This document shows positions 47,349 through 57,666 of a stretch of 64,000 bases of DNA, piece after piece. The stretch is taken from positions 1-64,000 of the forward strand of contig QCDO01000006.1 in the NCBI GenBank assembly GCA_003278735.1, read 5' to 3'. Both the position numbers and the translations under genes were made by a program. Below the pieces are notes generated by a model. That model had not been told where the DNA came from. It worked only from the letters and a program-made list of their open reading frames with translations, and made no database searches. Numbering within the stretch: position 1 is the first letter of the stretch; every line of letters begins with the position of its first letter. This DNA is from Prochlorococcus sp. AG-355-J09. GTDB taxonomy: Bacteria; Cyanobacteriota; Cyanobacteriia; PCC-6307; Cyanobiaceae.

Positions 47349-48464
47349 TTAACCTATATCTTTTTTATTTTGCCTTAATCTCAAAAACTCAGGAATACTG
47401 GCTCCTGCTTCTTTATTGTCTGAATAGTTATATAAAGGTTGATTAGATAATCTGTTTTTTATTCTTTGCTGGTTTAATGGTTGGGTTGTTTCAAACCCTG
47501 TAGCAATTACAGTAACTTGTATCTCCCCTTCCATTGCTTCATCGACAACTGCACCAACAATAATATTAGCTTCTTGATCAACAACATCATAAATAATTTC
47601 AGATGCAGAGGTCATGTCTTCTAAAGTCATGTCTTTGCCTCCAGTAATATTTATAACGCACCCTTTAGCTCCATCAATTCTTGCTGCTTCTAATAAAGGA
47701 CTATTCATTGCTGCCTGTGCTGCCTCTATAGCTCTCGATCTTCCTGAACCTATTCCTATTCCGAGAAGAGCAGTGCCAGCCTCAGTCATAACTGATCTAA
47801 CGTCTGCAAAATCAACATTAACTAATCCCGGACAAGTAATTATGTCACTAATGCCTTTGACTCCCATCCTTAAAACATCATCAGCATTCCTAAATGCTTC
47901 TTGAAGAGGAGCTCCTGCTATAACGTCTTTTAATCGGTCATTTGGAATAACTATAAGAGTATCAACATTTTCAGCTAGTCTTGCGATCCCCTCCTCTGCT
48001 TGACGCATTCTTCTTTTCCCTTCAAAAGAAAATGGTTTGGTTACTATACCTACTGTTAGAGCCCCACTTTGTTTGGCTACTTCTGCAACAACTGGAGCAG
48101 CACCTGTACCAGTTCCTCCACCCATTCCAGCGGCTATAAAAACTAGATCAGATCCCTCTAAAGCTTGTTGAAGCTCTTCTTTTGATTCTTCGGCTGCTTT
48201 TTGCCCAATACTTGGATTCCCACCTGCACCTAAACCTCTAGTGAGGTTTTGTCCAAGTTGAACTCTACTTTCTGCAGAAGATTGTAGTAGGGCTTGTGCA
48301 TCGGTATTGAGGACTCTAAATGATACACCTTCTAAATCACTATTTATCATTCTATTGACTGCATTACTGCCACCACCACCTACACCAATAACTTCTATTT
48401 TGGCGTTTTGGCTTGGAAGGATTTCTCTCGATTGATCAAAGTTTGGATTGTTACCGAAGCTCAT
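47349..48464 (-). CDS. ftsZ: Cell division GTPase FtsZ
   Basis: 371 residues. Tubulin-like protein that forms the division ring. Seen: [18 protein letters not shown] (about 22-39), the tubulin signature [14 protein letters not shown] (about 113-126) and the T7 synergy region. The C-terminus ([11 protein letters not shown]) is a short conserved peptide used by FtsZ partners in other bacteria. 180 bases separate it from ftsQ. Confidence 0.97.
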   Translation of the reverse strand: MSFGNNPNFDQSREILPSQNAKIEVIGVGGGGSNAVNRMINSDLEGVSFRVLNTDAQALLQSSAESRVQLGQNLTRGLGAGGNPSIGQKAAEESKEELQQALEGSDLVFIAAGMGGGTGTGAAPVVAEVAKQSGALTVGIVTKPFSFEGKRRMRQAEEGIARLAENVDTLIVIPNDRLKDVIAGAPLQEAFRNADDVLRMGVKGISDIITCPGLVNVDFADVRSVMTEAGTALLGIGIGSGRSRAIEAAQAAMNSPLLEAARIDGAKGCVINITGGKDMTLEDMTSASEIIYDVVDQEANIIVGAVVDEAMEGEIQVTVIATGFETTQPLNQQRIKNRLSNQPLYNYSDNKEAGASIPEFLRLRQNKKDIG

Positions 48465-48643
48465 CTCTTAATAGGAATCTTTTACTAATATTGGGTGCAT
48501 TATGAACTTACTGCGCTCATATGTAGGAATTTGTTGAGGAAAATCCTAAAAATATTTATTTGTTAAATATTTTGTTTTGAATGCAAAACCCATATCAACA
48601 CTACAATAATTAAAAAAAATTACTCAAAATCTTTTTTCAAATA

Positions 48644-49369
48644 TTAGGGTTTGAACACTTTTATTTTTGGGTTATCTGGATTAGTAAGATCAATATTATC
48701 TATTTTTTTTGAAAAGCTATTTTTCTTCAATTCATTTTTGAGATTGTTGATTTTTTGAAATTGATTTTTGATTAAATTTGGTTTAAATCCTAAAAATATT
48801 GTTTTTAAATCTTTTTCTTCAACAGTTAGAAACCCATCGGATGAAAAAGTTATTTTAACTATCTCTAATTCATAATTATCTAAAGCAATAAAAATTTCAG
48901 ATAATATTTTTTTAAATTTTCCTTTCCACCCAAAAACTTTTATGGTTAATTTATTCAAATTTTTTTCATCCACATTTTGTTTATTTATAAAAATTCCATC
49001 TTTATCAATGAAGCCTAATATTTTTTCGTCGTTTAATATTCTCTCACCGTAAGCTATTGGAGTTCTTGAATTAATATGAACTTTCAAACCAAAAGGAAAT
49101 AGTTCTCTGTTTACCGAAACATTCTTGAGAGATAAATTTTGTTTTAACTCTTTTTCTAGCAAATTAGTTTCAACAAAAATTAATCGGATAGGAAAATTTA
49201 AAGATGAATTTTTTATCACATCATCCTGCGAAAATAATTCACTACCAGAAATCCTAATGTCCTGAGTATCAACTTTTTTGAGTGTTTTTATGCTTAATAA
49301 GCTTGTTAAAAATAAAAATGAAATTAGAAAAAAAAAGCTTCTATTTTTGATTCCTTTTTTGTTTTTCAC
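48644..49369 (-). CDS. ftsQ: Cell division protein FtsQ
   Basis: 241 residues. One N-terminal transmembrane helix (about 12-30), a POTRA domain (about 36-105: QDIRISGSELFSQDDVIKNSS) and an FtsQ-type beta domain. FtsQ links the cytoplasmic ring to wall synthesis enzymes. It is diverged in sequence but well placed beside ftsZ. The start ATG overlaps the stop of the next gene by four bases. Confidence 0.85.
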   Translation of the reverse strand: MKNKKGIKNRSFFFLISFLFLTSLLSIKTLKKVDTQDIRISGSELFSQDDVIKNSSLNFPIRLIFVETNLLEKELKQNLSLKNVSVNRELFPFGLKVHINSRTPIAYGERILNDEKILGFIDKDGIFINKQNVDEKNLNKLTIKVFGWKGKFKKILSEIFIALDNYELEIVKITFSSDGFLTVEEKDLKTIFLGFKPNLIKNQFQKINNLKNELKKNSFSKKIDNIDLTNPDNPKIKVFKP

Positions 49370-49776
49370 AAATCACATCGAGCTTTTTCCATCAGTTGGT
49401 CCATCCATTCTCTCGCTTGCTCTGCATCTGAAAATGGTACATCCATCTCTTTCCCATCTCCTACTAATCTCAACCTGCATTTACCTTGAGATTCACTTGT
49501 TAGAGGAGCTTCACCTGAAGTTAGTGCCATTAATTCAACTAATTCCAGTTTCTTGATCGTAAAACAATCTTTTTCTTCAAATTTACCAGCTTCAAATGCG
49601 CTCCACTTTAACTCCCCATTCTTTAAAGACGCTGCACCTGAACTATCTAACTTGCACAGTTCAGAATCACTAGCCCAACTTCTAAATAGATTTTGCCTTC
49701 TTCTTTCTAACCATCCAAGTGCAGTTAATAAAATGAAGATTAAAAGTAATGGTAACCAAAGTAGTCCATGCAACAT
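49366..49776 (-). CDS. Hypothetical membrane-anchored protein in the division cluster
   Basis: 136 residues. An N-terminal membrane helix (about 2-21, LHGLLWLPLLLIFILLTAL), an RRRQ stop-transfer signal, then a soluble domain with LKNGELKWSAFEAGKFEE and FSDAEQAREWMDQLM. No family name recognised. It overlaps ftsQ by four bases and follows ddl by ten, so it is part of the ddl-ftsQ transcript. A cell-wall or division role is suggested by position only. Confidence 0.75.
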   Translation of the reverse strand: MLHGLLWLPLLLIFILLTALGWLERRRQNLFRSWASDSELCKLDSSGAASLKNGELKWSAFEAGKFEEKDCFTIKKLELVELMALTSGEAPLTSESQGKCRLRLVGDGKEMDVPFSDAEQAREWMDQLMEKARCDL

Positions 49777-49786
49777 TTGATTTAAA

Positions 49787-50854
49787 TTACAAATCAGAAG
49801 ATATATCTACCAGTTTAGCCACAAGTTGTTCAATTTTTAAACCTGAAGCTTCCCAAAGCATTGGAAACATACTGTTTTTTGTGAAACCAGGAATTGTATT
49901 TATTTCATTTAGTAAAATTTTATTTGAAGATTTTTCTAAAAAGAAATCTACTCTTGCAAAACCGAAAATATTTAGTGCCCTGCAACTTTTAATAGCAATT
50001 TCTTTAATTTCTTTTGTGATTTTAGAATCTATTTCGGCTGGGATAATTATTTTATTATTTGAGTGATATTTTGAATCGTAATTATACCAATCACTTTCGT
50101 AAGTTACCTCGCCTATCTCAGACGTTAAGAGTTTTGAATTCCCAATTATTCCACATTCAATCTCCCTTACCTCTAAACCTTCCTCTATTAAAATTCTTGG
50201 ATCTATTTCCCGAGCCTTTTCTAATGCTAGTAATATTTCAGATTCATTTTTGACTTTGGAGATGCCAAGAGATGATCCAGAGTTCGATGGTTTAACAAAA
50301 ACAGGAAATTTTAAATTTTTTAAAATTTCATTAATTATTTTATTTTTTGCTTGCTTATCTTTGAGATCTTCATTTTGAAAAACTAGATAATTAACTTGTG
50401 GAAGTCTAAGATTTGAGAAAATTGTTTTCATCAATATTTTATCCATTCCAAGTGCAGAGCCAATAATTCCGCATCCGACTAAAGGTTTCTTTGTAAATCT
50501 AATTAAGCCATGAATTGATCCGTCTTCACCATTAAATCCATGTAAAAGAGGAAACCAAACATCAACATTTTGAAATTCAATTCCATCAAGGAAGTTAATT
50601 TTTTCTTTATTAAAAATTTCTTGTTTTTTTGTTTTATTGTTTTCAATTTCACCAATTAGGATTTTTTCTGAAATATCACTATCAAGCCAATCTCCACATT
50701 TGTTTATATAAAAGGCTTTAACTGTAAAGCGTTCTTTGTTTATTTGTGCATTAAATGCTTGAAAAACTGTTTTTGCAGAGGATATAGATACTTCATGTTC
50801 ATTGGAATGCCCGCCAAATATTAACCCAATACATTTTTTCTTTCCCCCGATCAT
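49787..50854 (-). CDS. ddl: D-alanine-D-alanine ligase
   Basis: 355 residues. Makes the D-Ala-D-Ala end of peptidoglycan precursors. The ATP-grasp motifs GGHSNEHEVSISSA (about 14-27), LHGFNGEDGSIHGL (about 104-117), FVKPSNSGSSLGISKVK and LNEINTIPGFTKNSMFP are all intact. In many bacteria murC, murB, ddl, ftsQ, ftsZ are adjacent; here only ddl, a small gene, ftsQ and ftsZ remain. Confidence 0.96.
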   Translation of the reverse strand: MIGGKKKCIGLIFGGHSNEHEVSISSAKTVFQAFNAQINKERFTVKAFYINKCGDWLDSDISEKILIGEIENNKTKKQEIFNKEKINFLDGIEFQNVDVWFPLLHGFNGEDGSIHGLIRFTKKPLVGCGIIGSALGMDKILMKTIFSNLRLPQVNYLVFQNEDLKDKQAKNKIINEILKNLKFPVFVKPSNSGSSLGISKVKNESEILLALEKAREIDPRILIEEGLEVREIECGIIGNSKLLTSEIGEVTYESDWYNYDSKYHSNNKIIIPAEIDSKITKEIKEIAIKSCRALNIFGFARVDFFLEKSSNKILLNEINTIPGFTKNSMFPMLWEASGLKIEQLVAKLVDISSDL

Positions 50855-50864
50855 TTAAATAAAT

Positions 50865-52259
50865 TTATAAAGAAAGTTCTCCTGATAGTGAAAAAGGTCT
50901 TGCTTCATTTATTCTGACATTTATCTCATCTCCCAACGAAAAATTAAAGTTAATGTTTTTGGGAATCTCTACGAAAGTTAATCTATTTGTTCTAGTTCTA
51001 CCCATAATTTGAGAGGAATTTTTTGGATTTAAACCCTCAATTAAAACGCTTTCGATATTATTGATATATCTTTGATTTCTAATCCTAGCAGTTTTCTCGA
51101 CCAAATCATTAATTTCCTTTAATCTAGTTTTTTTTACCTCTTCCGAAAGTTGATTCGTCCAAATTGCTGCAGGCGTATTTGGTCTTGGAGAGTATGCTGC
51201 TGTATTAACCTGATCAAAGCCAATTTCTGATATTAGCTTTAATGTATCTTGATATTGTTGTTCGGTTTCTCCTGGGAAAGCAACTATCGCGTCAGCTGTG
51301 ATTGATGCATCTGGCATTAATGACCTTATGTTCTCGATAATATTTTTATACTTTTTAATAGAATATCCTCTGGACATTTGCTTTAAAATTTCATCATTTC
51401 CACTTTGGAAGGGGATATGGAAATGTTCACATACTTTATCAAGTTCATAACAAGCTTGAATCAACCTTTTTGAAAAATATCTTGGATGACTAGTAGCAAA
51501 TCTTATTCTGCGAATTCCTTTAACATCATGAATATAATATAAAAGATTAGTTAGGGTATTCTCTTTTCTCCCCTCTTTTGTAGTTCCCGGAAGGTCTCTA
51601 CCATAAGCATCAATGTTCTGACCCAAAAGAGTAATTTCTTTAAAATTATCATCAGCCAATTTTTGGATCTCACTTTTTATCGCATTTGGATATCTAGATT
51701 GCTCTTTTCCTCTGACAGAAGGAACTACACAATATGAACATCTTTCATTACATCCATAGATGATATTAACCCAGCCACAAATAGAGCTTTCTCTTCTGGC
51801 ACTTGTTATATCTTCAGAAATGAAGGTTTCTTCTGTAGCAGCAACTTGATTTCCTGAATCAACTTTCCCCAAAAGATTCTCAAGATTATTTACGTGTTGA
51901 GGCCCCATAACTAGATCAAGTTCTGGGACTCTTCTTAGTAAAGATTCTCCCTCTTGCTGAGCAAGACAACCTGCAACAATAAGTTTTAAGCTAGGTGTTT
52001 TGTGCTTTCTTTTTGCTTGTCTTCCTAGAAAGCTATAAACTTTTTGCTCTGCATTATCTCTAATAGTGCATGTATTGTACAAGACCAAATCGGCATTTAA
52101 TTCATTTTCTGCTCTGGTATATCCCATTTTCTCTAATGTCCCAGCCATTCTCTCAGAATCAGCCTTGTTCATTTGGCATCCAAATGTAGTTATCCAATAA
52201 CTGCCAGTAGTTGAATTCTTTTGAGATTTTTTTTCGTCTGATTTTGTTTTTGTTAGCAC
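50865..52259 (-). CDS. miaB: tRNA-2-methylthio-N6-dimethylallyladenosine synthase
   Basis: 464 residues. A radical SAM methylthiotransferase that adds 2-methylthio to i6A37 in tRNAs. It has an N-terminal UPF0004 domain ([17 protein letters not shown], cysteines for a second cluster), the radical-SAM motif [17 protein letters not shown] (about 168-184) and a C-terminal TRAM domain. ddl follows after ten bases. Confidence 0.96.
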   Translation of the reverse strand: MLTKTKSDEKKSQKNSTTGSYWITTFGCQMNKADSERMAGTLEKMGYTRAENELNADLVLYNTCTIRDNAEQKVYSFLGRQAKRKHKTPSLKLIVAGCLAQQEGESLLRRVPELDLVMGPQHVNNLENLLGKVDSGNQVAATEETFISEDITSARRESSICGWVNIIYGCNERCSYCVVPSVRGKEQSRYPNAIKSEIQKLADDNFKEITLLGQNIDAYGRDLPGTTKEGRKENTLTNLLYYIHDVKGIRRIRFATSHPRYFSKRLIQACYELDKVCEHFHIPFQSGNDEILKQMSRGYSIKKYKNIIENIRSLMPDASITADAIVAFPGETEQQYQDTLKLISEIGFDQVNTAAYSPRPNTPAAIWTNQLSEEVKKTRLKEINDLVEKTARIRNQRYINNIESVLIEGLNPKNSSQIMGRTRTNRLTFVEIPKNINFNFSLGDEINVRINEARPFSLSGELSL

Positions 52260-52331
52260 TTTGCTAGGAATTTTTTATGATTCTTTAATTCAAAATTACA
52301 AGTTAAATAATTTTGCTGCAATATTTTTGAG

Positions 52332-52405
52332 GGCGAGCGAGGGGATTCGAACCCCCGAATAGCGGCGCCACAAGCCGCTGCCTTAACCACTTGGCGACGC
52401 CCGCC
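52332..52405 (-). tRNA. tRNA-His (GUG)
   Basis: A 74-nt reverse-strand cloverleaf including the extra G at -1 opposite C73, the histidine identity element. Acceptor GCGGGCG/CGCTCGC (one G-T), anticodon stem GCGGC/GCCGC around loop TTGTGGC, giving anticodon GTG. T loop TTCGAAT. Confidence 0.95.
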
Positions 52406-52533
52406 TCACATTTATAAATTTAACAACTCAAGGGGAATTTTTCATAGTTATTTTTATCTTTTTGCGAAATTTGAATTATTTTCTAATTCAGTAAAGTTTT
52501 CTTATGATTTAAAATAGAAGAAAATTCAAAAAT

Positions 52534-53769
52534 TTGAGTAATTCCGGCAAAGCTGAGGTTCTTATTCCCAGAAGCCTTTGTTTAATAGAAGATATAGATA
52601 ACCTCATTATCGATGTAGAGGATTTATGTTCAGTTGCCATTAGTTGGGAGGATGGATTCGTTTCTGAGATAAAGCCTTTAAAAAATAAAATTACAAAACC
52701 AAAAAATATTTTATTCCCAAGATTTGTTGAAACGCATTCGCATTTTGATAAATCTTTTACATGGGCAGACTTTCCTAATCTGGAATCAAACTATGGAGGA
52801 GCATTATCAGTAAATCTTGAAGAACATAAAACTAGAACCACAGATAAGGTTCTTGAAAGAGTTGAGAAATCATTAAAACTTTCCATACAAAATGGATACC
52901 GAGCGATTAGAAGTCATATTGATACATACAAAGGGCAATCTATTGATATTTGGATTGAACTTTTTAAATTACAAAAAAAATTTTCATCTCAGTTGACTTT
53001 ACAATTCGTTGCTCTAGCTCCATTGGAATTCTGGGATACAACTAATGGAGAAGATTTGGCAAAAATATTTTCCTCTTATGGAGGTATTTTAGGTGGTGTA
53101 ATTGTTCCTCCTTTCAATAAAAAAAATACAAGCAAATTTCTCGCAAAGATGCTTCTTCTGGCTAGTAAATATAAATTAGAAATTGATTTGCATATAGACG
53201 AATCGATCATTGAGCCTGGAGCGGGAATAAAAGTTTTATTGGAGACAATCGAAAATTTAAAAATTAATAGTATTCCAATTACTTGTAGTCATTTGAGTAG
53301 TCTTATTTCTCTAAGTCCTAGAGAGATTTTAAATTTAGGAGAAAAAATGGCTGAGAAAAATATTAAAGTTATTGCTTTACCTCTAACAAATTTTTGGCTG
53401 CTCAATCGAAGTAATAAAACTACCTTATTAAAAAGACCAGTTGCTCCAATAAAGCAATTACAAAAATCACACGTGGATGTATCTCTAGGTAGTGATAACG
53501 TTCAAGATCCCTGGTACCCATTTGGAAATTTTGATCCTTTTTATATGATGTCTTGCTCGATACCTATGCTTCAACTAAATCCCTGGGAGAGAATGACTCT
53601 ATCTTCTATTTTTTTAGCTCCAAGCAGATTATTAAATTTAAAGTGGGATGGTTTAATAAAAAAGGGTTGCCCTGCTGATTTTGTGATTTTAGATGCACAA
53701 AGATGGGCAGATGTTTTTTCGAGTTCTTTAAAGAGAAAAGTGTTTATAAAAGGCGATTTATATTGCTAA
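52534..53769 (+). CDS. Amidohydrolase, cytosine-deaminase-like
   Basis: 411 residues. Metal-dependent amidohydrolase features: FVETHSHFDKSF (about 63-74), LHIDES (about 219-224), CSHLSSL and the C-terminal SLGSDNVQDPWYPFGNFDP (Asp metal ligand), which best matches the cytosine deaminase-like subgroup. The true substrate is unknown. TTG start. The FAD-linked oxidase follows 38 bases downstream on the same strand. Confidence 0.82.
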   Translation: MSNSGKAEVLIPRSLCLIEDIDNLIIDVEDLCSVAISWEDGFVSEIKPLKNKITKPKNILFPRFVETHSHFDKSFTWADFPNLESNYGGALSVNLEEHKTRTTDKVLERVEKSLKLSIQNGYRAIRSHIDTYKGQSIDIWIELFKLQKKFSSQLTLQFVALAPLEFWDTTNGEDLAKIFSSYGGILGGVIVPPFNKKNTSKFLAKMLLLASKYKLEIDLHIDESIIEPGAGIKVLLETIENLKINSIPITCSHLSSLISLSPREILNLGEKMAEKNIKVIALPLTNFWLLNRSNKTTLLKRPVAPIKQLQKSHVDVSLGSDNVQDPWYPFGNFDPFYMMSCSIPMLQLNPWERMTLSSIFLAPSRLLNLKWDGLIKKGCPADFVILDAQRWADVFSSSLKRKVFIKGDLYC

Positions 53770-53807
53770 TCGGCTAATTTATATACAAAACAATAAGAAT
53801 TTAATTA

Positions 53808-55163
53808 ATGACATCAAATACTCTTAAATTTATAAACAAATTTAGGGAAGTTAAAAACTTAGAGATTATTGAAAGCCAATCTGACATAAAAAGACTTTCA
53901 AAAGATTTTTATAACTACTCTCCAATCCTTACTGAAAAATTAGACGAATGTATTGCTGATTTGGTTGTAAGACCTAGTGATCACAAAGCAGTAAAGGAAG
54001 TAGCAGAAATTTGTTGTAAATTTTCTATCCCACTTACTTTAAGGGGTTCAGGTACAGGTAATTATGGACAAGCTGTCCCATTGTTTAAAGGAGTTGTAAT
54101 GCAGATGAGTCACTTTAATAAGTTAGAAGAATTTGATCCAGATACAGGTTTTGTAAAAGTGCAGTCTGGCTGTGTTATGGGAGATTTGAATAAACAATTA
54201 GAGAAATATGGGAGGGAATTAAGGTTGCTTCCTAGTACTTGGAAAACTGCAACAATAGGAGGCTTTATTGCAGGTGGATCAGGAGGTATTGGTTCAATTA
54301 GATGGGGATTTTTAAGAGATCCAGGAAATCTTATTGGTTTAGAGGCAGTAACGATGAATGAAAAACCTGAATTATTAAAATTTGATGCTGAAGAATCCGA
54401 ACCTCTGAATCATGCTTATGGGACTAATGGAATAATTACTTCTTTACTACTTGCTACTGATATCAAACGTAAGTGGTATTCAATAGTTATCGACTGTATT
54501 GAATTTGAAAAAACAATAGAAATATTAAAAACTCTCACCAGCGCAGCAATTGAACTGAAACTAGGAGCAATTCTTGAAAAAGAAATTGTAGATCAAATGC
54601 CAAAATGGTTTAAAACTAATTCTAGAAGTCACAAGATTTTAATTCAATCTACTCTTGGAGGAATAAAAACCATCGAGCTAGTTTGTAAAAAATTTAAAGT
54701 TGAATCTACCCTCCTTGGGGAAGAAGAAAAACTTGTCAATGGAATTTCTGAAGTCGTATGGAATCATACAACTCTTCATATGAGGTCTAAGGATAAAAAT
54801 TGGACGTATTTACAGATGCTTTTGCCACTTAATGATGAACTTCAATTGATTAATTTTTTTAGAAAAAAATGGGGCAGAAAAGTTCTTTGGCATTTAGAGG
54901 CAGTTTCTCAACAAGGATCACCACGATTAGCTGCTTTGCCTGTATTAAGGTGGAATGGGATTGATGAATTGAATGAAATAATGGAAGATTGCAAGAAACT
55001 TGGTGCATTTATTTTTAATCCCCATGTTTTAACTGTCGAAGGCGGAGGCCTAGGAGTGGTTGACGCAGATCAAGTAAAAGCGAAATTAAAATTTGATCCT
55101 AAAGGGCTATTAAATCCAGGAAAATTGGAAGGTTGGAAAGTAAAGGAACAATTTAATATTTAA
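53808..55163 (+). CDS. FAD-linked oxidase (GlcD-like)
   Basis: 451 residues. FAD_binding_4 fold: VRPSDHKAVKEVAEICCKF, RGSGTGNYGQAVP (about 78-90), VQSGCVMGDLN and TIGGFIAGGSGGIGSIRWG (about 150-168). The C-terminal segment DPKGLLNPGKL (about 434-444) is characteristic of the VAO/GlcD type. It oxidises a hydroxy acid or similar substrate; which is unknown. Pair with the upstream amidohydrolase is likely. The end overlaps folC by four bases, convergently. Confidence 0.85.
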   Translation: MTSNTLKFINKFREVKNLEIIESQSDIKRLSKDFYNYSPILTEKLDECIADLVVRPSDHKAVKEVAEICCKFSIPLTLRGSGTGNYGQAVPLFKGVVMQMSHFNKLEEFDPDTGFVKVQSGCVMGDLNKQLEKYGRELRLLPSTWKTATIGGFIAGGSGGIGSIRWGFLRDPGNLIGLEAVTMNEKPELLKFDAEESEPLNHAYGTNGIITSLLLATDIKRKWYSIVIDCIEFEKTIEILKTLTSAAIELKLGAILEKEIVDQMPKWFKTNSRSHKILIQSTLGGIKTIELVCKKFKVESTLLGEEEKLVNGISEVVWNHTTLHMRSKDKNWTYLQMLLPLNDELQLINFFRKKWGRKVLWHLEAVSQQGSPRLAALPVLRWNGIDELNEIMEDCKKLGAFIFNPHVLTVEGGGLGVVDADQVKAKLKFDPKGLLNPGKLEGWKVKEQFNI

Positions 55164-56392
55164 CATTTCTGTTTATTTGCAAATTTAATAAATTCAGCAA
55201 CTAAAAAAATAGAACCTGTAAGAACAGGATGATTAGGTGGCCATTTTTCTAGGGAAAATAAATACTCAATGGCAAGTTCAAATGTTTTAAATTCAATTAT
55301 TTTTTGAAAGTCAATTTCTTTAATCTGAGAGAGATCATTTAATTGCCAACTAGGTTGGTTTGGAACTGGGACAAGTAATAAGCGATCATTTTTCTTTAGA
55401 AGTGTTTTTAATATTGCGTAAATATCTTTTTGTCTTTGGACACCTAAAATCCAATAAATTCCTTTATCTTCATTATCCCAGTTGATTCGCTCAATAGAGA
55501 GTGCTTTTGCAGCAGGATAGTTATGCGCACAATCTACAAGAATTTCTTTGTTGAAATAATTTATTATTTCTAGCCTTCCGTTCCAAGTTGTCTTTTTAAG
55601 ACCTTCATATATGTGTTTTTCTTTTATATTAAATCCCAAATTATTCAGCGCTTCAATTGCTCCAACAGCTACTGAAGCATTTTGCTTTTGAAAAATTCCT
55701 TTTAATCCAAGCTCATAGCGGTTTGAAATTGAATCTTTCCAAATAATTTCTGCTCCTACCTCTTTAACTTTTTTGGTTATTAAATTTTCAACTTGACTAT
55801 TTTGATTGCATGAGATGACAATTGAGTTTTTTTCAATAACTGCTAATTTTTCTTCGGCAATTTCTTCAATCGTATCTCCAAGAAATTCTTTATGGTCTAA
55901 GCCAATATTCCCAATAGCAATGATTGGTCTAGATTTATGGGCTGTTGTCGCGTCTAATCGGCCCCCTAAGCCAGCTTCAAGAATGAGTAATTCAACTTTT
56001 TGATGGTCAAAAAAACTTAGTGCGCAGCAAATGATTTTTTCAAAAGGAGTTAATTCAAATTTTGAAAAATTTTTTTCTATTAATCTATAGATTTTTTCAA
56101 AATCAGTTTTATTAATATTTTTTTTATTAACTCTAATCCTCTCGCATACATCCAAAAGATGAGGAGATGTCGTTACACCGAAATTCCTTTTAGCTTCAAA
56201 AAGTATACTTTCCAAATATGACGCGATTGATCCTTTCCCATTGGTTCCAATAATCTGTATCGCAGGGATATTCTTGCAAGGATTACCAAGTTCTTGAAGT
56301 GCTTTTTTAATTCTTGATAAACCTAACTTGATATTATCCCTTTCGTATTTAGGAGATAATAATTCAAAAGTTTTTAAATTTGCATTTTTCAA
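55160..56392 (-). CDS. folC: Folylpolyglutamate / dihydrofolate synthase
   Basis: 410 residues. Adds glutamate to dihydropteroate and folates with ATP. Mur-ligase fold motif IIGTNGKGSIASYLESIL (about 47-64), then TSPHLLDVCERIRVN and LEAGLGGRLDATT (about 139-151). It follows argD by 11 bases on the same strand, so both probably share one mRNA with the tRNA-Leu upstream. Confidence 0.93.
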   Translation of the reverse strand: MKNANLKTFELLSPKYERDNIKLGLSRIKKALQELGNPCKNIPAIQIIGTNGKGSIASYLESILFEAKRNFGVTTSPHLLDVCERIRVNKKNINKTDFEKIYRLIEKNFSKFELTPFEKIICCALSFFDHQKVELLILEAGLGGRLDATTAHKSRPIIAIGNIGLDHKEFLGDTIEEIAEEKLAVIEKNSIVISCNQNSQVENLITKKVKEVGAEIIWKDSISNRYELGLKGIFQKQNASVAVGAIEALNNLGFNIKEKHIYEGLKKTTWNGRLEIINYFNKEILVDCAHNYPAAKALSIERINWDNEDKGIYWILGVQRQKDIYAILKTLLKKNDRLLLVPVPNQPSWQLNDLSQIKEIDFQKIIEFKTFELAIEYLFSLEKWPPNHPVLTGSIFLVAEFIKFANKQKC

Positions 56393-56403
56393 AATTTTAA
56401 TTG

Positions 56404-57579
56404 CTATAGTTCTTCAAAAATTGAATTTAGCTTATCCAAAAGAATATTAATTTCTCTTCGAGAAATAACTAATGGTGGGACAATCCTTACAACATTTCTT
56501 CCTGCAGGAACCACCAGTAATCCTTTATCAAAAGCTTTTGATGTAATTTTTTTTACATCAGCATAATCATCATTGATCACAAGACCTTGTATTAAACCTA
56601 AACCTCTTTTCCCGCTAATAATATGTGGAAATTTTTTTGACAATTCTTCAAACCCAGCACTTAATTGTTCGCCTCTTAGATAAACATTATTGATAATATT
56701 TCTTCTATTTATTTCTTCTAATACAGTTAGGGCAGCTTTACAAGCGAAAGGGTTCCCTCCAAAAGTGCTTGCATGATCTCCTGGAGAAAAAATGTTGGCT
56801 TTTTCTTTTACCAATAATGCTCCAATTGCATGACCTCCTCCTAATCCTTTAGCAAGGGTGAATCCATCAGGTTCAATTCCTAAATTCTCATAACCCCACA
56901 TTTTTCCAGTTCGACCTACTCCACTTTGGACCTCATCTAAAATAAGAAGAGAATTATATTTATCACATATTTCTCTCAGGCTTTTAAAAAATATTTTACT
57001 CCCAGGAATTACGCCGCCTTCGCCTTGTATTGGTTCAACTAAAACGCCTGAAATTTTTTGATCATTATTTTCACACTCTTCAAATAATTTTTTTACCGAA
57101 TCAAAATTGTTAAATTTAAAAAATTTGAACCCTTGAATCATTGGTTCGAAACCTTTTTGATATTTGGGTTGTCCAGTAGCACTCAAGGCTGCCAATGTCC
57201 TTCCATGAAAACTAGACTCTGCTGCGAGAATAATTGATTCTTTACCTTTATTTGTTTTATTACCATATTTTTTAATTAATTTAATTGCTGATTCATTTGC
57301 TTCCGCACCACTGTTGCAGAAGAAGACGCTTTTGGCACAACTCATATTCGTTAAAGTTATGCTTAATTGTTCTTGTTCTTCAATGTTGTAGAGGTTGGAA
57401 ATGTGCTGAATCTTTTTTAGTTGACTTGATAGCCTTCTTCTTAAAACTTTATCGCTATGTCCAAGACTACAAGTTGCGATACCAGCAACGGCATCTAGAT
57501 ACTTTTTGCCTTTGTTGTCCCAAAGCCAACAACCTTTTCCTTTTTTGAAAGATATATCGAATCGACTATAAGTATCCAT
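56404..57579 (-). CDS. argD: Acetylornithine aminotransferase
   Basis: 391 residues from the ATG at 57579 (MDTYSRFDISFKKGKG). PLP enzyme of arginine synthesis. Motifs: VAGIATCSLGHS, FFCNSGAEANESAIKL, LLILDEVQSGVGRTG and the PLP-lysine region FTLAKGLGGGHAIG. A longer in-frame extension upstream is open only because it reads through the adjacent tRNA-Leu gene and is rejected. The start codon is just five bases after the tRNA 3' end and no ribosome site separates them. Confidence 0.95.
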   Translation of the reverse strand: MDTYSRFDISFKKGKGCWLWDNKGKKYLDAVAGIATCSLGHSDKVLRRRLSSQLKKIQHISNLYNIEEQEQLSITLTNMSCAKSVFFCNSGAEANESAIKLIKKYGNKTNKGKESIILAAESSFHGRTLAALSATGQPKYQKGFEPMIQGFKFFKFNNFDSVKKLFEECENNDQKISGVLVEPIQGEGGVIPGSKIFFKSLREICDKYNSLLILDEVQSGVGRTGKMWGYENLGIEPDGFTLAKGLGGGHAIGALLVKEKANIFSPGDHASTFGGNPFACKAALTVLEEINRRNIINNVYLRGEQLSAGFEELSKKFPHIISGKRGLGLIQGLVINDDYADVKKITSKAFDKGLLVVPAGRNVVRIVPPLVISRREINILLDKLNSIFEEL

Positions 57580-57584
57580 CAAAG

Positions 57585-57666
57585 TGGGAGCGGTCGGACT
57601 TGAACCGACATACCCGAAGGTGCCGCATTTTGAGTGCGGTGCGTCTACCAATTCCACCACGCTCCC
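57585..57666 (-). tRNA. tRNA-Leu (CAA)
   Basis: An 82-nt class II tRNA on the reverse strand. Acceptor GGGAGCG/CGCTCCC, discriminator A, anticodon stem CCGCA/TGCGG around loop CTCAAAA giving anticodon CAA (leucine), a variable arm GCACCTTCGGGTAT-like, and T loop TTCAAGT. It lies immediately upstream of argD on the same strand. Confidence 0.95.

Noticed and set aside
57580..57660. argD N-terminal extension beginning MVELVDAPHSK
   Set aside because: This sequence is a known artefact from translating tRNA-Leu; the tRNA lies exactly here.
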